A stretch of DNA of 64,000 nucleotides from the NCBI GenBank assembly GCA_963816985.1, contig CAWFMF010000004.1, forward strand, positions 3,720,001 through 3,784,000, in the 5' to 3' direction. Every line of letters starts with the position of its first letter. Positions within the stretch are counted from its first letter, which is position 1. Shown here in pieces: positions 1 through 10,707 of this stretch. The notes under the pieces were generated by a model. It was given only the letters and a program-made list of their open reading frames with translations. It was not told where the DNA came from and did no database searches. Source of the DNA: JAIVJM01 sp963816985. Its GTDB lineage: Bacteria > Acidobacteriota > Blastocatellia > Pyrinomonadales > Pyrinomonadaceae. A program made the translations under genes and the position numbers.

Positions 1-3000
1 CCCTCGAACGCGCTCATCGGCGCGCAGGCCGACTCCTTCCTGCTGGCGGACGACGCGCACGAAGCCCTTGCGGGCGGGAACGCGACCCTCCTGGTCGGGG
101 ACGGGCAGGGGAGCGTGCGCGCCCGCGTCGAAAGCTTCGAGTGCTCATGGGAGGGCGAGCGCGCGCGGCTCTACGTCGTGCGGCCCGCGCGCTCGGCCTT
201 CGACGCGGAGCGCGGCGCGCAGGAGGCCGACAGGCTCCGCTCTCTGCTCGACTACCTGCACGAAGCGACCGAGCAGCTCGAAGTCGTCAACCGCATCGTC
301 GCCGCCGTCAACTCCAGCCGCACTTTTGAAGAGGTCTTCAGCGTCGCCTGCGAGCAGATACGCTCGCTCGTCCCCTTCGACCGCGCCTCCATCGCGCTGT
401 GCGAGGAGGACGGCGAGAGCCTGCGCGTCTTCGCGCTTTCGGGCGAGCAGACGGGCTCGCTCGCCGTCGGCGCGAAAGGAAAACTGCGCGGCTCCGTCAC
501 CGAGCGCGCTCTCGAAGACGGAGCGATGGTCGTCATCCCCGAACTGCAAACCGTGACCGGCTTCAACGTCTATGACGACCTGCGGAGCGAGGGGTTTCAC
601 TCGGCGGTCTGCGTCCCGATGTTCTCCACGCACCGCGCCATCGGGAGCCTCAACCTGACGAGCCGCACGCCCGACGCGTATCAACGAAAACACCGCCTCG
701 CGCTCGAACGCCTCGCGCCGCCGCTGGCGATTGCGATTGAGAAAGTACTGCTGCTCGAACAGGCCGAGCGACGCTCGCGCGAGATGGAGGAGGCGGCGCG
801 GCGCGAGGAGCTTTCGGGCCGCATCGGTCGGACGCTGGCGAGCACGCTCGACGCCTCTTCGGTCTTGCGCGAGACGGTCGAGACTCTCGGACAGGCGCTC
901 GAAGTCGAACGCTGCCTCATCGTCCTCTACGGGCGCGAGGGGAGCGGCGCGGTCGTCAACTACGAGTACCTCGCGCGCCCCGACGTTCTGAGCGTCCGCG
1001 ACTTCAACTGCGAGCCCCTGCGCACGGGCCGCCACGCCCGCCGCGTCGTCGGGGCGGCGGAGGCCGTCCAGATCAGCGACATCCGCGAAGTCGAGCGAGA
1101 CGAACTCATCGAACTCTACGAGCGCCTGAAGGTCTGCTCCGTGCTCTCGGCCCCCGTCCACGACGGCGGGCAGCACGTCGGGATGCTTGAGCTGCACGAC
1201 TGCTACCGCCCGCGCGTCTGGACTGAGGAGGAGAAGAAGCTCGCCTGCACCGTCGCCGCGCAGGTCTCGGTCGCGCTCACCAACGCGCAGCTCTACGAGG
1301 CGAGCCGCAACCGCAACGAGGAGCTGCGCGGACTGTTTGAAATCTCGCGCACCTTCTCGACGCTCACGGCGACCGACGAGATCGGCGCGCGCCTCGCCCG
1401 CTCCATCGCCAAGCTCGTCGGCGGGACGATGTGCCTCATCGCGACCTTCGACCGCCGCACCAACCTCGTCCGCGCCGAGTCGCCGGGCCACAACACGCCC
1501 GCCGGGCTCATCCGCGAGTTCCAGTTCAAACTTGAGAAGGGCGACGAGCGCGCGCCCGTCTACCAGACGGGCGAACCCTTCCTCTCGAACGACCCGGCGG
1601 AAGACACGCGCCTCGACCGCGCGTTCGTCGCGCGCTGGGGCCTGCGCTCCATCTTGAGCGTCCCGATGAGGATTAAGAAGGAACTCATCGGCTTCATCTA
1701 CGTCGCCAACCGTGCGGGCGGCTTCAGCGAGCGCGACCTCCGCCTGCTGCAAATCTTCGCCGCGCAGGCCGCCGAGACCATCGTCAACGCCCGCCTCTTC
1801 CTCACCATTCAGGCGCAGGCCGAGCGCGAGGCCGTCGTCAACCGTCTCCTCCTCTCTCTTCAGAGAAGCGGCGAGCCGAAGGAGAAGGTGCGCTCCGTCA
1901 TCGAGCGCATCGGCGAAGTCCTTGAGCTTGACCGCTGCATCGCCGTCCTCTTCGCCGACGACGAGCACGAGGACTACTACGGCGAGTGGTGCGCCGAGGG
2001 CGTCGAGCGCGTCACCGACTGGCTCGACGTGCGCGAACGCTCGCCCATCCGCTACGCGCTCAGCACCGCCCGCCGCCCGCTGCTCGCCTCGGACGTGACG
2101 AAGCACCCGCTCGCCGCCGCGCTCGGCGACCTCATCGAGCGCACCAAGCTCAAGAGCATGCTCGTCGTCCCCATCATGCATCAGGGCCGCGTCATCGGCT
2201 CGCTCAGCGCGCACCAGACGCGCACGCACCGGCAGTGGGGCGAGGACGACGTTGACCTACTCGTCGCCGTCGCCACGCACGTCGGCGCGACCTTGGAGAA
2301 CGCCCGCCTCATCGCCGAGCTGCGCGAGGCCAGCCGGCTCAAAGACCAGTTCCTCGCCACGCTCTCGCACGAGCTGCGGACGCCCCTGACGGCCATCACG
2401 GGTTGGGTCGAGCTGCTGGGCGAGAGCGAGGAACTCAAAACGAGCGCCGACCTCGCCGACGGCATCAACGCCATCAGCGTCTCGGCCACCTCGCTCACGC
2501 AGCTCATCTCCGACCTCCTCGACCTCTCGCGCATCCAGCGCGGAGTGCTGCGGCTCGAACGCTACTTCTTCGACGTGAACCAGATAGTCACGAGCGCCGC
2601 GCGCAACGTCCGTCAGGCCGCGCTCGCGCGCCGCCTCGACGTGCGTCTGGAGCTGGCCGAAGAGATGCCGCCGACCATCGCCGACGCGCAGCGCATCCAG
2701 CAAGTGCTTTGGAACTTGCTGACGAACGCCATCAAGTTCACCCCGGCGGGCGGGGAGGTGACAGTCCGCACGCGCCTGCTGGACGAAGGCCCGAAGCGCG
2801 GCGAGCCGTCGGAGGACGGGAGCCGCATCCGCTGGATAGAGATCGAAGTCGAGGACACGGGCGAGGGCATCCCCGCCGAGTTCATGCCCTTCCTCTGGGA
2901 TCGCTTCCGGCAGGCCGACAGCTCGGCCACGCGCCGCCACGGCGGACTCGGCATCGGCCTCGCGCTCGTCAAGGAGCTGGTCGAGGCGCACGGCGGCCAA

Positions 3001-3141
3001 GTCGAAGCCTTTAGCGAGGGAAGCGGCGCGCGCTTCACCGTCCGCCTCCCCGTCATCGAGGTCGAGCAGTGGCTCGAACAGGAGCCGCGCTTCGAGACGG
3101 ACGGCCCCGGAGGCGATGGCGAGCCGGGCGTTTTGAATTAA
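1..3141 (+). CDS. Multi-GAF sensor histidine kinase (5' end outside window)
   Basis: The reading frame is open from base 1, so the true start lies upstream; 1046 residues are visible. Four GAF-like modules follow one another (about residues 91-255, 271-435, 441-600 and 611-770), each starting with a helix and ending in an '...NARL'-type helix. A HisKA domain follows, with the phosphoacceptor His near residue 790 (SHELRTPL), and then a HATPase_c domain with N box (NLLTNAIKF), G1 box (DTGEGIP) and G2 box (GGLGIGLAL). The first 38 visible residues could be the end of a PAS or other sensor domain. No membrane segment is seen, so this part looks cytoplasmic. No response regulator adjoins it inside the window. 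The kinase call is firm; the signal sensed is unknown. Confidence 0.93.
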   Translation, partial: PSNALIGAQADSFLLADDAHEALAGGNATLLVGDGQGSVRARVESFECSWEGERARLYVVRPARSAFDAERGAQEADRLRSLLDYLHEATEQLEVVNRIVAAVNSSRTFEEVFSVACEQIRSLVPFDRASIALCEEDGESLRVFALSGEQTGSLAVGAKGKLRGSVTERALEDGAMVVIPELQTVTGFNVYDDLRSEGFHSAVCVPMFSTHRAIGSLNLTSRTPDAYQRKHRLALERLAPPLAIAIEKVLLLEQAERRSREMEEAARREELSGRIGRTLASTLDASSVLRETVETLGQALEVERCLIVLYGREGSGAVVNYEYLARPDVLSVRDFNCEPLRTGRHARRVVGAAEAVQISDIREVERDELIELYERLKVCSVLSAPVHDGGQHVGMLELHDCYRPRVWTEEEKKLACTVAAQVSVALTNAQLYEASRNRNEELRGLFEISRTFSTLTATDEIGARLARSIAKLVGGTMCLIATFDRRTNLVRAESPGHNTPAGLIREFQFKLEKGDERAPVYQTGEPFLSNDPAEDTRLDRAFVARWGLRSILSVPMRIKKELIGFIYVANRAGGFSERDLRLLQIFAAQAAETIVNARLFLTIQAQAEREAVVNRLLLSLQRSGEPKEKVRSVIERIGEVLELDRCIAVLFADDEHEDYYGEWCAEGVERVTDWLDVRERSPIRYALSTARRPLLASDVTKHPLAAALGDLIERTKLKSMLVVPIMHQGRVIGSLSAHQTRTHRQWGEDDVDLLVAVATHVGATLENARLIAELREASRLKDQFLATLSHELRTPLTAITGWVELLGESEELKTSADLADGINAISVSATSLTQLISDLLDLSRIQRGVLRLERYFFDVNQIVTSAARNVRQAALARRLDVRLELAEEMPPTIADAQRIQQVLWNLLTNAIKFTPAGGEVTVRTRLLDEGPKRGEPSEDGSRIRWIEIEVEDTGEGIPAEFMPFLWDRFRQADSSATRRHGGLGIGLALVKELVEAHGGQVEAFSEGSGARFTVRLPVIEVEQWLEQEPRFETDGPGGDGEPGVLN

Positions 3142-3194
3142 CCGGCGGCTCGCGCCGGTCTTCATGGATTGGCGAGAGCGCAAGCGCAAAAGCA

Positions 3195-3240
3195 AAGGCC
3201 GCACGGGAGTCTCTGGCAGACTCCCGTGCGGCCTTCTTAA
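3195..3240. terminator. Bidirectional terminator hairpin
   Basis: A perfect 18-bp stem (left arm 3195-3212, right arm 3218-3235) with a 5-base loop and T-rich flank on the plus side (CTTCTTAAT) lies between the convergent kinase and secreted-protein genes. It can serve as terminator for both. Confidence 0.8.
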
Positions 3241-3255
3241 TGCGGCCCGTCCGTC

Positions 3256-4455
3256 TTACTGACCGCGCACGAGGAACACGTCCCACGCCCAGCGGTTCAC
3301 CTTCGCCCCCTTCGCGTCTTCGACCTTGGCGCGGTAGGCGAACCGGTTGCCGTGCTCGTCCGCGCGCTTCGATTCGTGGTACCTGAGGTTCAGCGCCGTC
3401 ACGCCGAGGGAAGGCAGAGTGTGCAACTCGCCGGGCTCCGAGACGCCGTCGTGGTCGTCGTCGCGCCAGAGGCGGAGGCTCGAATAGATCGCGTCGCCGC
3501 CGTCAATCAGCCCGTCGCCGTCGCCGCCGCTGTCCGTCCGGTCGTAGACGGCGAGCGCGAGGAAGCCGTTCTTCTTTTCGCCCGGCGGCGGCGCGGGTTG
3601 CGGCGTGAAGTTGCCGAACAACTCCTGACCGTTGTCAATCTGGCCGTTGCCGTTGCGATCCAAGGCCAGCCACGCGTCGTCGGAGCCGCCGGCAGTCCAG
3701 GAGAGCGCTTCCCTCGTCCCGTCGCTATTGAGGTCGAAGGCGACGCCGCGCGCCGTGTCCGTGAGGTGGAAGCCGTCCCCGTCCAGGTCAAGCAAGACGG
3801 GGGATGAATTGCATTGCCAGTTCTCCTCATACGGACAGCCGTCGTCGGGTGCGAAACAGCCGCAGCAGAGGATTGTCGGCTCTTCCGGGCAACCTCCCAA
3901 CGGCGGCAATTCCGGTGTCTGCGGTGATGTGCAAGTGTTACTCGTAAAGTTCCAGAACAACTCCGCCTCGTCACAGTCTTCTCGATTCAGGTCGGCTAAA
4001 TTAAAGCCGCAAGTCCACTTACACTGAGACCTAATCCAGTAACAAGGCCCGCTATTCGGGGGAGGAGTGGGCGTCGGCAGTGGGCACGGAGTAGGCGTGG
4101 GAGTCGGGGTTGGCGAGCAACCGTTACATATTGTCCGCTCACCGGCAACGACCTCCGTGCAGTCATTCGACCAAGATATTGTTCTTGCCGTGATATTACC
4201 AGCGGTGTCCCTTTCGCAGGCACACACGCAGTCTGATATGCACCCGCTGTTAGTACAGCCGCCGAAACTGGAGCCGTTCGTCTGGTCGCATCGCTTCCAT
4301 CCCAAACGCAGGTCACACCCCTCAGCAGTCGGGGTTGCCGTACAGGTGGTAAATGCGACGCAGTTAGCAATGGCTGACTGGGATTTCCCAGTTACATAAA
4401 AGAACACTAAGGATGTTGCAAAAATGCAGGTGAAGAAAATCAGGAGTTTTCGCAC
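3256..4455 (-). CDS. Secreted Cys-rich protein with Pro-Thr linker and Ca-binding-like Asp/Gly repeats
   Basis: 399 residues, GTG start with GAGG upstream. An N-terminal hydrophobic signal (residues 5-22) is followed by a cysteine-rich region, a PTPTPTP linker near 114-133 and another Cys-rich stretch. The C-terminal half has several Asp/Gly/Asn loops of EF-hand or dockerin type (DLDGDG near 213, DRNGNGQID near 246, DGDGLID near 292, DDDHDG near 312). Such loops usually bind Ca2+ in exported proteins; binding here is inferred. The N-terminal half is visibly lower in GC than the C-terminal half. It sits beside another secreted protein on the same strand. No enzymatic motif is recognised and the function is unknown; an extracellular or outer-surface protein is most likely. 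Confidence 0.75.
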   Translation of the reverse strand: MRKLLIFFTCIFATSLVFFYVTGKSQSAIANCVAFTTCTATPTAEGCDLRLGWKRCDQTNGSSFGGCTNSGCISDCVCACERDTAGNITARTISWSNDCTEVVAGERTICNGCSPTPTPTPTPCPLPTPTPPPNSGPCYWIRSQCKWTCGFNLADLNREDCDEAELFWNFTSNTCTSPQTPELPPLGGCPEEPTILCCGCFAPDDGCPYEENWQCNSSPVLLDLDGDGFHLTDTARGVAFDLNSDGTREALSWTAGGSDDAWLALDRNGNGQIDNGQELFGNFTPQPAPPPGEKKNGFLALAVYDRTDSGGDGDGLIDGGDAIYSSLRLWRDDDHDGVSEPGELHTLPSLGVTALNLRYHESKRADEHGNRFAYRAKVEDAKGAKVNRWAWDVFLVRGQ

Positions 4456-4490
4456 GGGGGAACCTCGCTTTTAAGCTAACGCCGTATGCC

Positions 4491-5264
4491 TTATTTGTTG
4501 AGGTAGCGCTTTAGCTCTGCGGACCCTTGAGAGGTATATACCTTGCGCATTATTCTCTGATAAAGTCGTGCGCCTTCCGTCAAATCCGGGTCTCCGTTGA
4601 AGTTTAATTCTTGTGGGAGGTCTGAGTTTTCAAGCAATTCTGACACCGCATTTACTTCCATTTTCTTCCGCTTATACTGCTGAACCAACCACGCCTTGTA
4701 CCTCGCCGCCCCTTCTCTCATCGAATCAATCATTTTTGCCGCCTGAGTGTTGGGGCCTGTCGTAGTTTGATCTTCAAATTCCACGTAATCCAAGTGAATC
4801 TCAACACTACTTATGGTGGCGTTCTCAAAGGTGATTGGGCCGGACGGTTGAAGCGTGCGTGACTCTCCCGGAGGTAGAGGCTTAAGGCGCTTGGCTTCAC
4901 GGATGTCAGGGTGATTAACAAAATCATAAGTCAGCAGGCTTGTCTCTCGCGACTCTCCTGTCGGCCCTTCGATGACGACTGAATAAATTGCGGCCAAGGC
5001 TGAAATTTTCTTGGCTGTGTTATTGATGACAAGACAGGAGAATTCGTCCAGCCTGTTCGGCGCTGACGAACGGGCAGAACCACACCTTATCTCAACCGGG
5101 AACGCCCCATCCGCCAGTGGCAATTGTGTAGCGTTGATGGGAATCTGCCTCTCTTCCTGTTGTGATGCACTTAGACTTTTGTTCGCGATCAGTGAAGCAG
5201 ATGCGACGGCTATCATTCCTGACAGGAGGAATGCAAATACTTTAGGCAGTTTCTTCAAGTTCAT
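4491..5264 (-). CDS. Secreted protein of unknown function
   Basis: 257 residues from the ATG at 5264, chosen because GGAGG lies 8 bases upstream and a signal peptide (MNLKKLPKVF, then a hydrophobic stretch) begins there; an ATG at 5372 would add 36 residues ahead of the signal. The mature part has a beta-rich look with two Cys (RCGSAR, EFSCLV) and ends in a charged helical region (YKAWLVQQYKRKK). No known domain is recognised. GC content is lower than in the neighbours. It is 35 bp upstream of the Cys-rich secreted gene on the same strand and may be co-transcribed with it. Confidence 0.65.
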   Translation of the reverse strand: MNLKKLPKVFAFLLSGMIAVASASLIANKSLSASQQEERQIPINATQLPLADGAFPVEIRCGSARSSAPNRLDEFSCLVINNTAKKISALAAIYSVVIEGPTGESRETSLLTYDFVNHPDIREAKRLKPLPPGESRTLQPSGPITFENATISSVEIHLDYVEFEDQTTTGPNTQAAKMIDSMREGAARYKAWLVQQYKRKKMEVNAVSELLENSDLPQELNFNGDPDLTEGARLYQRIMRKVYTSQGSAELKRYLNK

Positions 5265-5520
5265 GTCCAAAGCCTCCACCTGAGTGATAATCGGACTTTG
5301 AAATGTTTGTTGTGCTGAAAGGGAGATTGACGAAATCGCGAGGAGAATTGCGTCAACGGGAATACGTTTCAAGTAGAACCGGGAGACGTTGTGAGACAGT
5401 CAGCTATATACGCCCCGTGAAGCAGTCTGTCAACATGATTTTCACAGTTGCCAGTCAATTACCCCCTGAGATTTTGTCCGAGAGTTTATCCATCTCTTTC
5501 TCGACTTGAACCGACCCTCT

Positions 5521-5547
5521 TTGCCCATCACCCTTTTCAGGTATACT
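5521..5547 (+). promoter_or_regulatory. Possible promoter of the tgt-yajC-secDF operon
   Basis: A good -10 box TATACT (5542-5547) lies 17 bp before the tgt start codon. The best -35 (TTGCCC, 5521-5526) has a short 15-bp spacer, so the call is weak. The rest of 5265-5564 holds no gene that can be supported. Confidence 0.35.
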
Positions 5548-5564
5548 TACCCCATAACTTCATT

Positions 5565-6770
5565 ATGACTACGCAGGATTTATTAATCGAACAGGCGCTC
5601 GGCTGGCAGGTCACGGCGCAGGAGGGCGAGGCGCGGGCCGGTCTTCTGCGGACGCGGCGGGGCGTCATCGAGACGCCGGTCTTCATGCCCGTCGGGACGC
5701 TCGGCACGGTCAAGGGCGTGCGCTTCGAGGAGCTGGAAGCCGAAGGGCTCGACGCGCGCATCATCCTCGGAAACACATATCACCTGTGGCTGCGTCCGGG
5801 CGTGGAGATTATCGCGGCGTGCGGCGGGCTCCACCGCTTCATCGGGTGGGAGCGCGCGCTCCTGACCGATTCGGGCGGGTTTCAGGTGTGGAGCCTCAAC
5901 AACCTGCGAAAGATTTCGGAGGCGGGCGTCGAGTTCCGCTCGCACGTTGACGGGCGCGCGTGCTTCCTCTCGCCCGAAGTCTCGATGGAGGTGCAGGCGG
6001 CGCTCGGCTCCGACATCGTGATGGCCTTCGACGAGTGCGCGCCGGGGAAAGCGACGCACGAAGTAGCGCGTGTCTCTTTAGAGCTGACGGCGCGTTGGGC
6101 GGCGCGCTCGCGCGCGAGGTTCGACGAGTTGCAGCGCGTGGGCGCGGACGCCGGAAGGACGGGCCGCGCGGAAGAGCCGGGCGTCGAAGGGCGGCAGGCG
6201 CTCTTCGGCATCGTGCAGGGCGCGACGCACCTCGACCTGCGGCGCGAGAGCCTTGAGCGGACGCGGGAGGTAGGTTTCGACGGCTACGCCATCGGCGGTC
6301 TGAGCGTCGGGGAAGAGAAGGCGGTGATGTACGAGGTGGTCGAGGAGGTCGCGCCGCTTTTGCCCGCCGCGAGGCCGCGTTACCTGATGGGCGTCGGCAC
6401 GCCCGAAGACCTCTTGGAGTGCGTCGCGCGCGGCGTGGACATGTTCGACTGCGTGCTCCCGACGCGCAACGGGCGGACGGGTCAGGCGTTCACTTCGCGC
6501 GGGAAACTGAACATCAAAAACTCCCGCTTCGCGACCGACACGCGCCCCTTAGACGAGTCCTGCGCGTGCGCGGTCTGCCGCCGACACAGCCGCGCGTACC
6601 TCCGGCACCTGCACATGACGGGCGAGTTGCTGTCGGGCGTACTCCTTTCGCACCACAACCTTGCGTTCTTCCTTGACACCATGCGGCGCGTCAGGCAAGC
6701 TATCCGGTCTGGCGAATTCACACGATTTCGGCGGGAGTTCCTTGAGGGAATCAACTCCGGCGTCGAGTGA
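5565..6770 (+). CDS. tgt: tRNA-guanine transglycosylase
   Basis: 401 residues from ATG 5565; the frame is open further upstream but that part is not conserved-looking. The enzyme exchanges guanine-34 for the queuosine precursor in tRNAs for Asn, Asp, His and Tyr. Visible hallmarks are the general base Asp102 in LTDSGGFQ, the nucleophile region DMFDCVLPTRNGRTG, and Zn ligands C333, C335, C338 and a His near 363. A short insert (about residues 186-205, rich in Gly, Arg and Glu) precedes the conserved FGIVQG motif. It heads the classic tgt-yajC-secD-secF order. Confidence 0.96.
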   Translation: MTTQDLLIEQALGWQVTAQEGEARAGLLRTRRGVIETPVFMPVGTLGTVKGVRFEELEAEGLDARIILGNTYHLWLRPGVEIIAACGGLHRFIGWERALLTDSGGFQVWSLNNLRKISEAGVEFRSHVDGRACFLSPEVSMEVQAALGSDIVMAFDECAPGKATHEVARVSLELTARWAARSRARFDELQRVGADAGRTGRAEEPGVEGRQALFGIVQGATHLDLRRESLERTREVGFDGYAIGGLSVGEEKAVMYEVVEEVAPLLPAARPRYLMGVGTPEDLLECVARGVDMFDCVLPTRNGRTGQAFTSRGKLNIKNSRFATDTRPLDESCACAVCRRHSRAYLRHLHMTGELLSGVLLSHHNLAFFLDTMRRVRQAIRSGEFTRFRREFLEGINSGVE

Positions 6771-6957
6771 GCCACGCCCCCCGTTCGGGCGCGCAGTATC
6801 TCATCCAGAGAATTCGTTTCCGGTTGAACCTGCGAAGGGCGTTTGCAGCGAGGGGACGCGCGCCCGGCTGCTCGCGCACGACCGCGCGGGCTCGTAAATT
6901 TTTAGCGTTTCCCGGCATTCCGACTCTGACATTCTAAGACTTAAATCCGAAACTTCG

Positions 6958-7293
6958 ATGACCAACCCGGCTTTCATCCTTCTCCAGACTCCGGCCCCGG
7001 CGGGCGGCGGCAGCCCCTTCGGCGTCGTCGCGCAGTTCCTGCCGTTCATCCTGATTTTCGCCGTCTTCTACTTCCTCATCATCGTCCCGCAGCGCCGCCG
7101 GCAGAAGGCGCTCGCGGACATGATCGGGCAGTTGAAGGCGGGCGACCGCGTCATCACGACGGGCGGCATCCTCGCCACGGTGACCGCCGTGCGCGAGACC
7201 TCCCTGCTCGTGAGGAGCGCCGACAAGACGATGCTCGAAATCACGCGCGCGTCGGTCGCCGGTTTGCAGGCCGAGGAAGAGAAGGGGGCGTAG
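6958..7293 (+). CDS. yajC: Preprotein translocase subunit YajC
   Basis: 111 residues. One transmembrane helix (about 23-44, ending FYFLIIVPQRRRQK) carries the typical YajC 'IIVPQRRR' exit sequence, followed by a soluble domain with GDRVITTGGILATV. YajC belongs to the SecDF-YajC complex in the inner membrane. It lies 187 bp after tgt and 95 bp before secD, with a heptamer inverted repeat in the latter gap. No strong ribosome binding site precedes the ATG. Confidence 0.94.
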   Translation: MTNPAFILLQTPAPAGGGSPFGVVAQFLPFILIFAVFYFLIIVPQRRRQKALADMIGQLKAGDRVITTGGILATVTAVRETSLLVRSADKTMLEITRASVAGLQAEEEKGA

Positions 7294-7294
7294 G

Positions 7295-7386
7295 AGTTTT
7301 CAGTAGACAGTTTTCAGTTTTCAGTTAAGAACGTCGCTGCACGTTGCTGAAAACTGAAAACCGAGAACTGAAAACTGAAAACTGAG
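7295..7386. repeat. Heptamer-period inverted repeat A (AGTTTTC type)
   Basis: Left arm is a run of 7-bp units (AGTTTTC, AGTAGAC, AGTTTTC, AGTTTTC, AGTTAAG). The right arm carries the complement (ACTGAAA units). It starts two bases after the yajC stop codon and ends two bases before the secD ATG. RNA from either strand can fold into a long imperfect hairpin. Confidence 0.9.
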
Positions 7387-7388
7387 TT

Positions 7389-9086
<1,698 letters not shown>

Positions 9087-9091
9087 CGGCG

Positions 9092-9162
9092 GTGATTAAG
9101 TGATGAGTGATAAGTGATAAGAAAGTCGCTTATCTCATCACTTATCACTCATCACTTATCAC
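9092..9162. repeat. Heptamer-period inverted repeat B (AGTGATA type)
   Basis: Left arm units are AGTGATG, AGTGATA and AGTGATA; the right arm has TCACTTA and TCACTCA units. It fills the secD-secF gap almost fully, from 6 bp after the secD stop to 10 bp before secF. Confidence 0.9.
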
Positions 9163-9171
9163 GGGTTTCTT

Positions 9172-10242
9172 ATGATTCGCTTTTTTGAAAAGATTACCGT
9201 TGACTGGCTCGGCAAGCGTCGCGTCCTGATGGGGCTGTCGGTCGTCATCATGCTCGCGGGGCTCGCCTCCGCCATCGGGCGGCAGGCGATTCCGGGCGGG
9301 ACCGAAGCCTTCAACCTCGGCGTGGACTTCCGCGGCGGCACGCTCGTCACCGTGAACTTCAAACAGCGGCCCTCGCCCGAAGACATCCGCGCGGCGCTCG
9401 CCAAGTCGGGGCTCGGCGACGCCACCATCCAGCCCGCGCTCGACAAGCAGAACCAGGTGCTCATCAAGCTCGCGCGGCAGGGGAGCGGCGAGGAGGCGCA
9501 GACGCAGGCGCAGGTGGACATCGGGCAGACGAAGGTCAAGGAGGCGCTGGCCGCCTTCGGCGCTGACGGGAAACTCGCGGAGAGCGCCGATTGGGAGATC
9601 GCCGGGACGGACGCCGTGGGCGCGGTGGCCGGGAACCAGTTGCGCAATCAGGCCATTACGGTGACGCTTCTGGCACTGGTCGGCATCCTCCTCTACATCG
9701 CCTTCCGCTACGAGTGGACTTACGGCGCTTCGGCGGTCATCACCGTCTTCCACGACGTGCTCGTGACGCTCGGCTTCTTCTCCATCTTCCAGTGGGAGGT
9801 GAACCTGACGGTGGTCGCCGCGCTCCTGACGCTCGTCGGCTTCTCGGTCAACGACACCATCGTGACCTTCGACCGCGTCCGCGAGAACTTGCGCCTCCAC
9901 CGCCGCGCCTCGCTCTACGACATCACGAACGAGGCCATCAACCAGACGCTCTCGCGCACCGTCATCACTTCGGGGCTCGTCTTCCTCTCAGTCGTCGCGA
10001 TGGTCATCTTCGGCGGCGAGGTCTTGCGCCCCTTCTCGCTCGCCCTGCTCGTCGGCATCATCTTCGGGACCTACTCGACCATCGCCATCTCGAACCCGAT
10101 CATGGTCTGGTGGCAGCAGCGGCTCGACGCCGCGCGCGCGCCGGGCGCGCCGACCCGCACCGGCGGCAGCGGCGGGGCGACGCCGCCCGCGCGTCCCCCG
10201 GCGGGGGCGCGGAACGCGAAGGCCGGGGCCGCCGCGCGCTGA
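9172..10242 (+). CDS. secF: Protein translocase subunit SecF
   Basis: 356 residues. TM1 (about 17-34), LGVDFRGGTLV (about 51-61), a periplasmic loop, and five C-terminal TMs with the SecF signature GFSVNDTIVTFDRVREN. Partner of SecD in the inner membrane. The last 40 residues form an Arg/Ala/Gly/Pro-rich, probably disordered tail after the final TM. It is followed by a GC-rich terminator, which closes the tgt-secF operon. Confidence 0.96.
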   Translation: MIRFFEKITVDWLGKRRVLMGLSVVIMLAGLASAIGRQAIPGGTEAFNLGVDFRGGTLVTVNFKQRPSPEDIRAALAKSGLGDATIQPALDKQNQVLIKLARQGSGEEAQTQAQVDIGQTKVKEALAAFGADGKLAESADWEIAGTDAVGAVAGNQLRNQAITVTLLALVGILLYIAFRYEWTYGASAVITVFHDVLVTLGFFSIFQWEVNLTVVAALLTLVGFSVNDTIVTFDRVRENLRLHRRASLYDITNEAINQTLSRTVITSGLVFLSVVAMVIFGGEVLRPFSLALLVGIIFGTYSTIAISNPIMVWWQQRLDAARAPGAPTRTGGSGGATPPARPPAGARNAKAGAAAR

Positions 10243-10248
10243 CGATTG

Positions 10249-10294
10249 GCCGCCCGTGCGCGAGCGGGGAATCGTCGCCCGCGCGCGGCTTTTT
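10249..10294 (+). terminator. Rho-independent terminator after secF
   Basis: Arms 10249-10263 and 10275-10289 pair at 12 of 15 positions plus one G-U. TTTTT (10290-10294) follows at once. Confidence 0.6.
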
Positions 10295-10333
10295 CGACGC
10301 CCCGCGCGCTCCCCGGCGCGGCTCATTTTACGC

Positions 10334-10363
10334 TTGACTTCGCGGCGGCTTGCGACATAGACT
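10334..10363 (+). promoter_or_regulatory. Sigma-70-type promoter of the tonB-exb operon
   Basis: TTGACT (10334-10339), 18-bp spacer, TAGACT (10358-10363). The predicted RNA has a leader of about 340 nt before tonB. I see no gene in 10364-10707; short frames there lack a ribosome binding site and protein-like composition. Confidence 0.6.
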
Positions 10364-10707
10364 GAGCGCGTTGCTGGCCAATCGAATATTTTACAGACGC
10401 GCCCGTCTCGCCTCGATGTGTGAGACGGACGTTTGAACGTGAGCGTTTGTTTCCTTGAGCGGCTGGCGGGCCGAGTTCACTCCCTGTTTGGCAAGCGTAA
10501 GGAAGCACGACGGCGCGTTCGGCAGCGCTTTTGGTTGACGCTCTGCCGCCCCCCAAATTTCTTTAAGGCGAAAAAAGTGAATCGCGCGAGGCGGGCGTTT
10601 TTGATTGAAAACGTTTTGGAATCACAACTCTTTTCACGAGTCCCTGTGATGTAATCCTTGAGATAACCCCTGATCCACCCGGCACCGGAAGAGGGAGGTT
10701 AAGCGAT

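Noticed and set aside
145..2229. Long minus-strand open frame opposite the histidine kinase
   Set aside because: Arises from high GC codon use; no ribosome site or domain, while the plus frame has clear GAF, HisKA and HATPase motifs.
5448..5564. N-terminal extension of Tgt
   Set aside because: The family starts near MTTQDLLIEQ; the extension is not conserved-looking and covers the promoter region.
10433..10654. 73-codon frame before tonB
   Set aside because: No ribosome binding site, no recognisable sequence; the region fits an untranslated leader.
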